The position numbers and the translations under genes were made by a program. A stretch of 64,000 nucleotides of DNA, taken from NCBI RefSeq assembly GCF_032050975.1, contig NZ_CP116967.1, positions 2,477,001 to 2,541,000 on the forward strand. Reading direction: 5' to 3'. Shown here in pieces: positions 9,374-17,919 of this stretch. The notes under the pieces are model-generated. The model ran no database searches. It was not told where the DNA came from and saw only the letters and a program-made list of their open reading frames with translations. This DNA comes from Candidatus Nitrospira allomarina (GTDB lineage: Bacteria > Nitrospirota > Nitrospiria > Nitrospirales > UBA8639). Each line of letters opens with the position of its first letter. The first letter of the stretch is position 1.

Positions 9374-10348
9374 ATGAGCAGAGAAAAGAAAAGTTTTGGT
9401 AGTGTCAGCTTAGTCCGTCAGGGTGGGCACAAGTTTTATTCTCTTACAATCCCAAGTGATGTTATCGCACAAACAACTTTTGTTATCAATCGTGAAGAAG
9501 ATCCGATTGAAGGGTTTCAAAGGGAACTGGACAAAAAGAGAGCGGCAGAGATTGCAGTTTATATAGACTCGGGGTTGGGAACGGTCCCTTCGTCAATTGT
9601 CCTCTCAGCCCAAGCCGATGCTGCTTTAGAATATAATTCAAGCAAAAAATCACTTAGTTTTAATCCAATACCCAAAGCATTTTTAATCATTGATGGCCAG
9701 CATCGAGTTTATGGATTTAAACTGGCTAAAACCGCATTGCGAATACCGGTTATAATTTATGACGGCCTAACCAAAAGAGATGAAAGTCGGTTATTTATTG
9801 ACATTAATTCTACCCAAAAAGGGGTAAGGCCAGAACTCTTGCTCGATATTAAAAAACTAGCTGAATATGAATCCGATGAAGAACAGTATCTTCGTGATTT
9901 ATTCGATATCTTTAATAAGGACAATAAAAGTGTTCTTCTGGGAAGATTGTCGGCCGCGAAGAAAAGGAAAGGTCATTACACTCGGAACACTTTTAATTCT
10001 GCATTTAAGCCTCTTATTAAAAATTTTGGTGGGCGGCCCGTAGAAGAGGTTTATGAGATATTTAATAATTATTTATATGCATTTCGCGAAGCCGTATTAA
10101 GACCAAAAAAATTAACCGATTATCTTTTTTCTTTAAATGTATTCAAATCTGCTTGTTCTTTCTTTCCAACCATTGCGGAGCGAGTAAAAGATAAATGCGG
10201 GGCTATTTATTCGGTGGACAATTTCAAGGATATTCTCGAACCACTTGAGAACAGAATTAAAGCCAACAAAATTACTGAGACAGGAAACGCCTATAAGCCC
10301 TTACTAGAACACTTAGAGGAATCCTTGAAAAAGGACTTTACACTTTAA
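9374..10348 (+). CDS. DGQHR-domain protein (DndB-like)
   Basis: A 324-residue protein of the DGQHR superfamily. The signature IDGQHRVYGF lies near residue 112, followed by RLFIDINSTQKGV (about 137-149), the arrangement seen in DndB and related proteins of DNA phosphorothioation and other defence loci. No dndACDE genes are nearby, so it is not a canonical Dnd system. The DNA is markedly more AT-rich than hsdR, pointing to separate acquisition. It starts 70 bp after hsdR, and its TAA stop is directly followed by the ATG of the next gene, which implies a two-gene unit. The biochemical role of stand-alone DGQHR proteins is unsettled. Confidence 0.82.
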   Translation: MSREKKSFGSVSLVRQGGHKFYSLTIPSDVIAQTTFVINREEDPIEGFQRELDKKRAAEIAVYIDSGLGTVPSSIVLSAQADAALEYNSSKKSLSFNPIPKAFLIIDGQHRVYGFKLAKTALRIPVIIYDGLTKRDESRLFIDINSTQKGVRPELLLDIKKLAEYESDEEQYLRDLFDIFNKDNKSVLLGRLSAAKKRKGHYTRNTFNSAFKPLIKNFGGRPVEEVYEIFNNYLYAFREAVLRPKKLTDYLFSLNVFKSACSFFPTIAERVKDKCGAIYSVDNFKDILEPLENRIKANKITETGNAYKPLLEHLEESLKKDFTL

Positions 10349-11305
10349 ATGTCAAATATTGCCAGGATATTATCACAGCTAGCATGCCTGAAACAGTTTA
10401 AAGTGTATTCAAAAAGCGAGACTGATATAAGGGGTTGGGTCGCCAATCAGAGTTATTTCATTGATTATGATATAGAACCGAATTGTTTCAAAGTAAGAAT
10501 AAATGATCACTCCTTTTTTCTTGCCTTAGCAAATGACTGCGATCGAATGGCAAGAGCTGCATTTGAAACAATTACCAATATTCAAAGCAATCCTACTTTC
10601 CCCAAAAGTTCTTCATGGCACTTTATTCAATCATATTACTCTGCTTTTTTTTCAGCCCATGCAATTCTGAGAGTTTTTGGCATCTCTTGTAACCAATTTG
10701 ATCAAGAGCACATGAATAAAATATTGGAACAAGTAGAACTTTTCGATAGGGCCAATGGAGTTTCTCGCTTAGAAAAAGGGTTTTACAAACTTCAATTTAA
10801 TGATTCTACTAACGAGATTGAATTCAAAAAATTAAAAGATTCTCATAGGGACACATGGGCGTGTTTTCTCACACTTATAAAGGAATTAATCCAGAAGATT
10901 GATCAAACGACTGGCCTAGGGGATGAAAAAATAAAAGCTATTAATTTACTGTCAGAGATAAAAGATGGGCTAACCAGATCAGGAGGTAGTTCAACAGGCA
11001 ACTGGTTATCCATTATTCGGAATGATGTAAATTATAGGCATTCTCACGGACTTTGGTTTCCCTTTAGAAGACAAAACCTGGGGCAATATAATAAAGAAAA
11101 TTGTTGTACAGACTGGTTAAATGATTCGATAAATACTTTTACCTTAACCGGTCGGAAGGATATCGAAGCGGCATTGATATTGAACACTTTAATTATTAAT
11201 CTCCTGAAAAATTTACTTTGGGAATGTAATGAAAGATTTTTGAATGAGAACAAGATTTTTAAAAATGGATCCTTAAAAATGCTTGAGATCATAGGAGCCC
11301 ACTAA
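10349..11305 (+). CDS. Unrecognised protein with HEPN-like features, paired with the DGQHR gene
   Basis: A 318-residue protein with no confident family. Two features recall HEPN-fold proteins: a helix around residues 90-106 with FIQSYYSAFFSAHAIL, resembling the first HEPN helices, and an R-x6-H motif, R224-NDVNYR-H231, which fits the Rx4-6H catalytic motif of HEPN ribonucleases. The C-terminal 60 residues are helical. It starts immediately after the DGQHR stop codon and shares that gene's low GC, so the two probably act together, perhaps as sensor/regulator and effector. The RNase assignment is an inference from motif shape only; no homologue was checked. Confidence 0.5.
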   Translation: MSNIARILSQLACLKQFKVYSKSETDIRGWVANQSYFIDYDIEPNCFKVRINDHSFFLALANDCDRMARAAFETITNIQSNPTFPKSSSWHFIQSYYSAFFSAHAILRVFGISCNQFDQEHMNKILEQVELFDRANGVSRLEKGFYKLQFNDSTNEIEFKKLKDSHRDTWACFLTLIKELIQKIDQTTGLGDEKIKAINLLSEIKDGLTRSGGSSTGNWLSIIRNDVNYRHSHGLWFPFRRQNLGQYNKENCCTDWLNDSINTFTLTGRKDIEAALILNTLIINLLKNLLWECNERFLNENKIFKNGSLKMLEIIGAH

Positions 11306-11460
11306 CCTCCTCAGCCCACTGGGTCGTAATCGATTCCATTTTGGTTTGGCAATCAAATCCCTGCTTTACAAGGTAACCCCTTTGACTCACAGGAATATTA
11401 CCCACCAAGGACATGTTGTGTAGCATGATGCGTAGATCGTTGTGGGAAAGGAAGAAGACT

Positions 11461-11661
11461 ATGCCAACAAATTTTGCACTTGATGATAAACTTGTTCAAG
11501 AAGTGCAACGTCTAGGAGGGCATTCCACTAAACGAGCTGCTGTCAATGCAGCACTCCGAGAATATGTCACCCGCCGGAAGCAGAAAAACGTCCTTGAGAT
11601 ATTCGGAACCCTGGAATGGGACCCCAAATATGATTACAAGACGGCACGAAAACGGAAATGA
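11461..11661 (+). CDS. vapB: VapB-type antitoxin
   Basis: A 66-residue protein. The N-terminus (TNFALDDKLVQEVQRLGG-HSTKRAAVNAALREYV) has the shape of a ribbon-helix-helix/VapB family DNA-binding segment, and the basic C-terminal tail (residues 40-66) would wrap the toxin. The ATG at 11461 is chosen over an in-frame upstream start because GGAAAGGAAG lies just before it and the family's length is 60-80 residues. It overlaps the vapC-like gene by 4 bp (ATGA). The antitoxin normally binds the toxin and represses the operon promoter. Confidence 0.85.
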   Translation: MPTNFALDDKLVQEVQRLGGHSTKRAAVNAALREYVTRRKQKNVLEIFGTLEWDPKYDYKTARKRK

Positions 11662-12056
11662 CTGTCTTAGTCGATACGTCCGTATGGTCTCTCGCCCTTC
11701 GGGAAGATGACCCGGCAGACCACCCCGCAGTCAAAAAATTACAAAGCTTCCTGTTAGACACACAAAACATTGTCCTTATTGGGATTATTTTGCAGGAAAT
11801 TCTCCAAGGCTTTAAACATGAAGGGACCTTTACAAAAGTTACCACCTATCTGGATGCCTTTCCCCTGCTCTCCTTAAACCGTAGTGACTTTGTTGCGGCA
11901 GCCAAACTTCGCCGCCAGGCCGCAGCACAAGGGTTGACCCTCTCCACCCCTGATTGCCAAATCGCCGCAGCCGCCATCCAACACGACTGCACCCTCTTAA
12001 CCACCGACAAAGATTTTTCGAATCTTGCTCAATTGGTGCCCCTGCAATTGGTCTAG
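11658..12056 (+). CDS. vapC: VapC-type PIN-domain ribonuclease toxin
   Basis: A 132-residue PIN domain of standard VapC length. The acidic metal-binding residues are in place: D6 (VLVDTS), E47 (ILQEIL), D99 (TPDCQIAAAA) and D117 (TTDKDF). VapC toxins cleave tRNA or rRNA when freed from the antitoxin. It is translationally coupled to the antitoxin upstream. The pair closes the defence-type island and is not obviously linked to the DGQHR/HEPN genes, which end 155 bp earlier. Confidence 0.93.
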   Translation: MTVLVDTSVWSLALREDDPADHPAVKKLQSFLLDTQNIVLIGIILQEILQGFKHEGTFTKVTTYLDAFPLLSLNRSDFVAAAKLRRQAAAQGLTLSTPDCQIAAAAIQHDCTLLTTDKDFSNLAQLVPLQLV

Positions 12057-12375
12057 CTCTCTTCCGTATGATCGCCTCGGCCGTCAAGTCTGAGGAGGCC
12101 AGTTTGTTTGGCGGCCTGCTTGGGAATATCAAGCATGGTGACCAGGCTGTTAAAAAGAAATGGTTTTTTTGATCACAATTGCTGGCTGGTCACATCAGGA
12201 TCCATTCTCGCAATAGATGCTCCCAAGATCGGCCCCTACTTTTGATCTCTCCCGTTTGTAGATATCCTTACTTTATCAATTAAGTAGGATCTAGATATTG
12301 ACCATGGATTAGGTTCGGGAAACATTGCGGAGACGGGGGTTACCTCCACCAATAAGAGGGGAGTCGATCAGTGGT
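12057..12375. other. Intergenic region with a possible 3'-end relic of the neighbouring MBL gene
   Basis: No full gene was seen. On the minus strand, 12309-12356 encodes LIGGGNPRLRN followed by a few residues and TAA. This resembles the C-terminus of the adjacent MBL-fold gene (IIGGGKDTLRT), with the shared DNA run ATTGGTGGAGG. It may be what remains of a tandem copy. The rest is AT-rich non-coding sequence. Confidence 0.35.
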
Positions 12376-12987
12376 TCAGATCTGACAGAACGTGCGAAGC
12401 GTGTCTTTGCCTCCACCAATGATTGGGTTCCCATGGGCGAACAGCAGATGATCGAAGGTCTCCTGCTGACAAATCTGGAGGAACGCGGCTTTCAGGCCAC
12501 GCTTGACGGCGGATGGATCATCGCCAATCAGCGTGTCAGGTACAAAGCCGAGTTCGCCGTCTTCATTGATGATTGCATCACCAATAGACAACACACCGCC
12601 GGCACTTGGAAGCAGCAGAGCTGTCTCTTCAGGGCAGAGTATGCCGACTTTAAGCGCACGGACATCGCCCGGCAATTCGTCGCCGAACCGGAACCCCGTA
12701 ACGGCCAAGTTCCCGTCCGCAAACTCGTGCAGCCCCGCCTCATGGCACCAGACCGTGACGCCAAAGTTTTTGATAAATTGTCGGCAGTGGCGGTCGTGGA
12801 GCCGATTGGTCAGATAAATGTGTTGCGGGGCCGGCCGTTCCCTGAACCAGTCGATGCCTTCCTGAGGCACCAGGGGATCGATAAGAAAGGCCGGGGTCAG
12901 GCAGGAGACGTAGTAGCTGTCGACTTCAATGTGGATGTCGGGGTGAGCAACTCGCCAGTGAAAAATTCCTGGTAGTGGTTCGTTCAT
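12376..12987 (-). CDS. Metallo-beta-lactamase-fold protein, probably divergent
   Basis: A 203-residue protein with an MBL-like layout: an N-terminal beta segment, a core strand-loop reading IYLTNRLHDRHCRQF (about 77-91) in the place of the HxHxDH loop, HEAGLHEF after it, and GDAIINEDGELGF plus LLFAHGNPIIGGG near the end, which match the family's later metal-ligand positions. The first motif is degenerate compared with HxHxDH, so metal binding or catalysis may be altered. The substrate is unknown. It stands alone, with the vapBC pair ending at 12056 on the other strand. Confidence 0.62.
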   Translation of the reverse strand: MNEPLPGIFHWRVAHPDIHIEVDSYYVSCLTPAFLIDPLVPQEGIDWFRERPAPQHIYLTNRLHDRHCRQFIKNFGVTVWCHEAGLHEFADGNLAVTGFRFGDELPGDVRALKVGILCPEETALLLPSAGGVLSIGDAIINEDGELGFVPDTLIGDDPSAVKRGLKAAFLQICQQETFDHLLFAHGNPIIGGGKDTLRTFCQI

Positions 12988-13247
12988 GGGGTGCCATCAT
13001 CGGTTCGGCAGAATTTCGTTCATACGATCCGCCGTGTGTGTATGATGTGTGAACCTCCGACTTTGAACATTGGCTCCATTTCGACCTTAGGCGGTAATGT
13101 TGACCATACACTCAGGTATGCGCGGACTGTCAGTTAGAATGGACAGTCTTGAGCCTCATTGAAATAGTCTCACATCATGAAATATAAACCATACCATGCG
13201 AATCTCACAATTGCCCGTTAGGTACCCGTATTCCACTGTAACCCTGG

Positions 13248-14348
13248 ATGGAAAAAATGACTCAACTTCTTTTGCTGACCCCATTCCAATTAGGTGACCT
13301 GCACCTGAAGAATCGGGTCATCCTGGCGCCGATGACCAGGGCACGAGCCGGAAAAGCACGATTGGCGAATGCCTTAATGGCTGAATACTACCGACAGCGA
13401 AGTTCGGCGGGATTACTAATTACCGAAGCCACCACCATTTCCTCCCAAGCGAATGGCTGGAATGAATCCCCCGGCATGTACACGGTGAAGATGCGGGACG
13501 CGTGGAAACAGGTGACCGACGCTGTCCATGCCGAAGGAACTCCTATCTTTTTACAATTGTGGCATATGGGACGGGCTTCACACAGCAGTTTTCATGATAG
13601 TGAGCTTCCGGTGGCCCCTTCCGCGATTATGCTTAACGGCGATGGGATTCATACCCCTCTAGGGAAGCAAGCCTATGAGGTTCCGCGGGCGCTGTCTACT
13701 GAGGAGATTGCCCTCGTGGTTGCCGACTACCAAAGAGCCGCCCGCTATGCGAAAGAGGCGGGGTTCGATGGCGTGGAGATTCATGGAGCCAACGGGTACT
13801 TGATCGATCAGTTTTTGCAATCACGGACCAATGTGCGTACCGACCGGTATGGCGGGAGCATTGAATCCCGCTATCGGTTTTTGAAGGAAATTGTCACAGC
13901 GGTTTGCGCTGTCTGGCCTTCACAGCGCGTGGGGGTGAGACTCTCTCCCAATGGCAATTTTAACGATATGGGATCACCGGATTTCCGCGAACAGTTCACC
14001 TATGCAGCCGCTCAGTTAGATGCCTGCAATCTGGGCTACCTGCATATCGTGGACGGCCTGGGCTTCGGCTTCCATGAACTAGGGCCTCCAATGACCTTGC
14101 GTGAATTTCGTTCTGTCTATCATGGCACCTTAATGGGCAATTGCGGATACGACAAGTCATTGGCCGACAGTGTGATTAGAGAGGGTCACGCCGATTTAAT
14201 CGCGTTTGGCCGCCCGTATATCAGCAACCCTGACCTGGTGGAGCGCTTTAGGCGCAATGCTGAGCTGAACGAGCCCGCTGATATGCAACATTGGTATTTG
14301 CCCCTGGGCGCGAAAGGTTATACAGACTATCCCAGGCTATCAGAATAA
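13248..14348 (+). CDS. Old yellow enzyme family NADH:flavin oxidoreductase (NemA-like)
   Basis: A 366-residue FMN enzyme of the usual OYE length. Hallmarks are LKNRVILAPMTRARA (about 21-35), the substrate-binding HGANGYLIDQFLQ (H and N pair, about residues 179-191), TDRYGGSIESRYRF, and the C-terminal phosphate-binding segment LIAFGRPYISNPDL. Such enzymes reduce activated alkenes, nitro-esters or quinones with NAD(P)H in the cytoplasm. A second ATG (13257) is possible; neither has a clear ribosome site. No operon partner is evident. Confidence 0.93.
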   Translation: MEKMTQLLLLTPFQLGDLHLKNRVILAPMTRARAGKARLANALMAEYYRQRSSAGLLITEATTISSQANGWNESPGMYTVKMRDAWKQVTDAVHAEGTPIFLQLWHMGRASHSSFHDSELPVAPSAIMLNGDGIHTPLGKQAYEVPRALSTEEIALVVADYQRAARYAKEAGFDGVEIHGANGYLIDQFLQSRTNVRTDRYGGSIESRYRFLKEIVTAVCAVWPSQRVGVRLSPNGNFNDMGSPDFREQFTYAAAQLDACNLGYLHIVDGLGFGFHELGPPMTLREFRSVYHGTLMGNCGYDKSLADSVIREGHADLIAFGRPYISNPDLVERFRRNAELNEPADMQHWYLPLGAKGYTDYPRLSE

Positions 14349-14553
14349 ATGGGATGAACAGGATACTGTCAACGAACCTGGCTTTGCATGGATGTGTGTG
14401 GGAAGGAACTCACTGCCCATCGGAAGCCAAGAGAATGCTGTCTGGCGATCATATTGTAGGAGAGTGTTTGCCACCTTAAGGGCCCCCATGATGAGGCATT
14501 CGCCATGCACACCTTCCTCCCTCAAGATGAATTTCTCTACTCTATGAGATCAG

Positions 14554-15066
14554 CTATTGATCGGGGACTTGATTGGTTGCCGCCTGACTCAGCAGCTTCA
14601 GCTGCTGTTGAAGATGACCCCAATGCGTACCCGCCCAGTAGAGTTGGCCACAATTTGGGCAACCGGTAAAGTGCGTGTGATGTTTGGCGACAAAAGGAGG
14701 CACTTCTGGACCGGCTTGAGCAGGTGGGATGTTCTCCAGAATGTGGTTGCAGGCAACGCAGCGACACACCGTCTCCTCGTCAATCGCGAGCCTGATCCCA
14801 AGTTCCGTTCGGATCTGCCGTAATTGGTCGGTCACGAAGTCGCTGCGAATAAGCGTAAAACGGCCTCGAACGGCTTTCCGTTGGACCAGAAATCGATCCC
14901 GGGTTAAAAGCCATCGATGTTCATTCAAGACTCGATCGACGATCGCTTTGTCGGCCATGTTCCGCTCATACGCGGTATCATACCCAAGGATACGAAGCCA
15001 TCGGGCCAGCTTGCCAAGCATGGCATCAACAAAAAATTTCTGTTTCGGGATATGAGCTTGAGTCAT
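14554..15066 (-). CDS. Mut7-C (PIN-like) RNase-domain protein with zinc ribbon
   Basis: A protein of the Mut7-C family: FFVDAMLGKLARWLRILGYD near the start, WLLTRDRFLV in the middle, then a zinc ribbon with CRCVACN and CPNC (C-x2-C pairs). The family is PIN-like and is named for the C-terminus of the Mut-7 exonuclease; bacterial members are presumed RNases but their targets are unproven. The ATG at 15066 is preferred because homology-like sequence begins there. An in-frame ATG at 15165 would add 33 residues with no family resemblance. Confidence 0.82.
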   Translation of the reverse strand: MTQAHIPKQKFFVDAMLGKLARWLRILGYDTAYERNMADKAIVDRVLNEHRWLLTRDRFLVQRKAVRGRFTLIRSDFVTDQLRQIRTELGIRLAIDEETVCRCVACNHILENIPPAQAGPEVPPFVAKHHTHFTGCPNCGQLYWAGTHWGHLQQQLKLLSQAATNQVPDQ

Positions 15067-15285
15067 GATACAATTTGTTTTTGGAGTCTTGCGACATTCG
15101 CATGGGTCAATATGCAGGTTGATCGTTCCAGAATCCGTCTCTTTACAAAGGAGAGGGTTTTTCACGCAGATCTGTTTCGCCCGAATAATTTACACGATTT
15201 ACCGCAGCACCAGAAATGATTTGACCACTTGTCTGAAAAGACCCTATCTTGCTCAGAGTGTCTGTGAAAGGTGCTTATAGATTAG

Positions 15286-16248
15286 ATGGAGATTTGGGGA
15301 CGGCTTAGGGGAGGATTAATTTTGAACCGATTTCTTTGTCTTGTCATAAGTTTTGGATTTTTGGCTCTGAGCAATCCCATGCCTCTTCCACTCGTTGCGG
15401 CTGAAGATCCTGAGGAAATGCCCCGGTTGCCGTTGGCGATGGAGGTGTTTTTAAAGAAGCCCGGTAAACATCTGTATGAACTGCATGTTCATTTAACCAA
15501 TATCAGTGATGAACCGGTCAGCGTGGATGTTCGGGATTTGCCCTGGAATCCCACGGATGGTTCTACCTGGCTCTCGGTTAGCCGTTTGGATGCCCACAAG
15601 AGTCCAATCAAGCAGGACCTTCCTATTGGGAGGTTCGGATCACAAATGGTCCCACTGGTGCCGGGCGAATCGATTCAGAATAGGGTGGCATTAAATCCCC
15701 GGATTCCTTCCCTATTAGATGATATTGAGCAAGCCGGGGTGCAATTGCAGTGGGACTGTCCTCCGTCTAACCTCAAGTTTGTGTGCAAACCCGGTTCACC
15801 CAATACCCTTATCATTCCCAAGGGCGATCCCGGCCAACCGGATGTGTATGCTATTGACCAACAAACCTGTCTGGCTCTGGAAAGCCGCATTGGTCTTGTC
15901 GATATTCCTGAAGGGCATGATGTGTTGTTTCTCCTCGCCTCCGAATCGCTCATGACGGATCTGGAGGGAATGACCTCGTTGCTTCTTGAGGTGGATGACT
16001 ATGTTCAGCGCTGTCATCCGAGTTGGACGAACAGTTGGGCGGTGAGCTTTGTGACCGATAAGAAGTTCGCAGGATTTCTGAGTGAGGGGGAGAATCGGCG
16101 TTATTTTGCAGAAGGCCTCTGGCAAGAGGCGAATATCGGGCAGTACTCCAGTCAAATCCGCACGTTATTCCGATTTCAGTGGATTAAGAAACGAGCGGAT
16201 ACCGTCTATCTTTCTCTTTTTCCCTTCCAACAACAGAACGATACTTAA
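15286..16248 (+). CDS. Secreted protein of unknown function
   Basis: A 320-residue protein with an N-terminal hydrophobic signal-type segment (FLCLVISFGFLAL, about 18-30) and a likely cleavage after VAA near residue 39. The mature part begins with a beta-rich stretch (YELHVHLTNISDEPVSVDVRDLPW) resembling an Ig-like or chaperone-usher-type sandwich, and has two cysteines that could pair (C158 and C167). A TTG start at 15321 would give a tidier signal peptide. No family was recognised. It is convergent with pdxB. Confidence 0.6.
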   Translation: MEIWGRLRGGLILNRFLCLVISFGFLALSNPMPLPLVAAEDPEEMPRLPLAMEVFLKKPGKHLYELHVHLTNISDEPVSVDVRDLPWNPTDGSTWLSVSRLDAHKSPIKQDLPIGRFGSQMVPLVPGESIQNRVALNPRIPSLLDDIEQAGVQLQWDCPPSNLKFVCKPGSPNTLIIPKGDPGQPDVYAIDQQTCLALESRIGLVDIPEGHDVLFLLASESLMTDLEGMTSLLLEVDDYVQRCHPSWTNSWAVSFVTDKKFAGFLSEGENRRYFAEGLWQEANIGQYSSQIRTLFRFQWIKKRADTVYLSLFPFQQQNDT

Positions 16249-16395
16249 ATAAAAGATTGGAGCCCGACCCTTCCGTTGGCGGTTCGACTACCCCTTCTCC
16301 CATCGACCCGGCTCCGGACAAACCCTTTGACTGCCGGGCCGGACGTTGCCCTCAGGATGAACGGGTGCTATTCAGTTGTCCTGTCCATTTCTGTT

Positions 16396-17562
16396 TCATG
16401 CTTCCTCGCTGAATTCCAAAAACCCAATTTCTGCAAGCAGGTGCTGAAGCCTTTCCTGGTTTTTGGGGAGGGTGACGTTGGTTCGGTGGAATTCCCGGCG
16501 GACGGGATAGTTTTTGCGAAGTTCGTCAAAGCGACGAGGCCGTTCTTTCTGAGGCATCGTAAGCAGTTGTTGCATGCGATGATAATCGGCCTCCAGGTCA
16601 TAGATTGTGCTGACCATTTCTTGAATCAACTCTTCATCAGATTGCTCGTGATAGTCGATGGTTAAAGAGGGGACGGTTGGTGTGGGCAGTACCTTAATCG
16701 GGTTCCATGTGGGGGAGATGCCCAGATGTTTGCACAAGGCTGCGTAGATCATGAAGGTGCCATTGGCTTTGCCATCGAGGGAGTGGCCGGCAATATGGGG
16801 TGTGCCGATCGTGACGGCTTGAAAGAGGTCCCAGTTAATGGCGGGTTCCTCTTCCCACACGTCGATGATGGTCGGGCCGATACGATTTTCGGTGATGGCG
16901 TTCAGCAGCGCATGGGTCTCCACGACTTCCCCACGCGCGGCATTGATGAAGATCGCGGATGGATTCAGCCATTTGAGTGTCTGCTCATTGAGCATGTGAT
17001 AGGTCGGGTAGGGGCCGTCGGTGGTCAAGGGCGTATGGAGCGTCACCACGTCACAACTGAGCGTTTCGGCTAACGACCGGTGCTCCACTTGGCCCGTTTC
17101 TGCCAGGGGAGGATCATGGAGGACCGGGAGCATCCCAAGCGCTTCCACTTTATGCTTGACCAGTTTGCCGATATTCCCGACGCCGATAATGCCAATGGTT
17201 TTCCCTTTGAGTGAAAACCCCTGTTGCTTGCCCAGGAATAATAAGGACGCCAGGACATATTCGGCCACCGAATTGGCATTCGATCCGGCCGCTGAGGTAA
17301 AGCCGATATTTCGGGCTTTGAGATAGGCTTCATCGATGTGGTCCACTCCTGCGGAGGCCGATCCGACAAATTCGACAGGAGTCCCTTCCAATAAGGTGTG
17401 ATCAACCCTCGTGATCGATCGAATGAGGAGAATATTCGTATTGTGCAAATCGCTTGATTTGATGGATCGCCCGGGCAGAAGAGTCAGATTTCCCAAGCTG
17501 GCAAACGCCTCGTGGATATAGGGGATATTTTCTCCGGCTACCATGTTGATCGATTTTTTCAT
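16396..17562 (-). CDS. pdxB: Erythronate-4-phosphate dehydrogenase
   Basis: A 388-residue D-isomer-specific 2-hydroxyacid dehydrogenase of the PdxB subfamily, which oxidises 4-phosphoerythronate in deoxyxylulose-5-phosphate-dependent pyridoxal phosphate synthesis. The NAD site is GIIGVGNIGK (about 125-134). The catalytic Arg is in NAARGEVVE, the Glu in the following helix, and the His in GTPHIAGHS. The C-terminal 90 residues form the extra dimerisation domain typical of PdxB (DUF3410-like), which distinguishes it from SerA or lactate dehydrogenases. A hairpin-forming inverted repeat lies about 40 bp upstream of the start. Confidence 0.92.
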   Translation of the reverse strand: MKKSINMVAGENIPYIHEAFASLGNLTLLPGRSIKSSDLHNTNILLIRSITRVDHTLLEGTPVEFVGSASAGVDHIDEAYLKARNIGFTSAAGSNANSVAEYVLASLLFLGKQQGFSLKGKTIGIIGVGNIGKLVKHKVEALGMLPVLHDPPLAETGQVEHRSLAETLSCDVVTLHTPLTTDGPYPTYHMLNEQTLKWLNPSAIFINAARGEVVETHALLNAITENRIGPTIIDVWEEEPAINWDLFQAVTIGTPHIAGHSLDGKANGTFMIYAALCKHLGISPTWNPIKVLPTPTVPSLTIDYHEQSDEELIQEMVSTIYDLEADYHRMQQLLTMPQKERPRRFDELRKNYPVRREFHRTNVTLPKNQERLQHLLAEIGFLEFSEEA

Positions 17563-17600
17563 ATCTTGTGCCTTTCAGACGATGTTTTTCCAAACCTGCA

Positions 17601-17624
17601 GCCTATCGGAACTTGCCGATAGGC
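17601..17624. repeat. Inverted repeat upstream of pdxB
   Basis: GCCTATCGG and CCGATAGGC are perfect reverse complements around a 6-base loop. The element begins 39 bp before the pdxB start, so it would lie in the 5' leader or promoter. It could be an operator or a leader hairpin. No following T-run on the pdxB strand supports termination. Confidence 0.45.
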
Positions 17625-17737
17625 GCTAGCCTTGCTTTTGTTGTTACATGGACCCCCCCGATGCGAGGGCAGGCAAAAATCATAAGAGAGAGGGGAAAGG
17701 GGCAGGTCTTTTTTGAGGAGGCGAGTTGAAAAGAATG

Positions 17738-17762
17738 GGGCCTGACTTATTCAGTCAGACCC
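17738..17762 (-). terminator. Possible terminator of the minus-strand cupredoxin gene
   Basis: A hairpin of GGG-C-CTGACT with AGTCAG-A-CCC (one mismatch, 5-base loop) lies about 160 bp beyond the stop of the gene at 17920-18888. Read on the minus strand it is followed by a short T-rich stretch (ATTCTTTTC). This is a weak intrinsic terminator. The remaining 17563-17919 gap holds no gene. Confidence 0.4.
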
Positions 17763-17919
17763 TCCTCGCCAGGCTGGTTGATCCAGGTGGATATGTTGAG
17801 AACACCCTACAGAGATAATAGCTAACTGATCTGTTTATTCCAATCAAGCACATGCATCAATAGCTTTTTTCGGAAATGGGCGAGCAAGGTCCTTGCCAGG
17901 GCCTTACATGTATGCCGTA

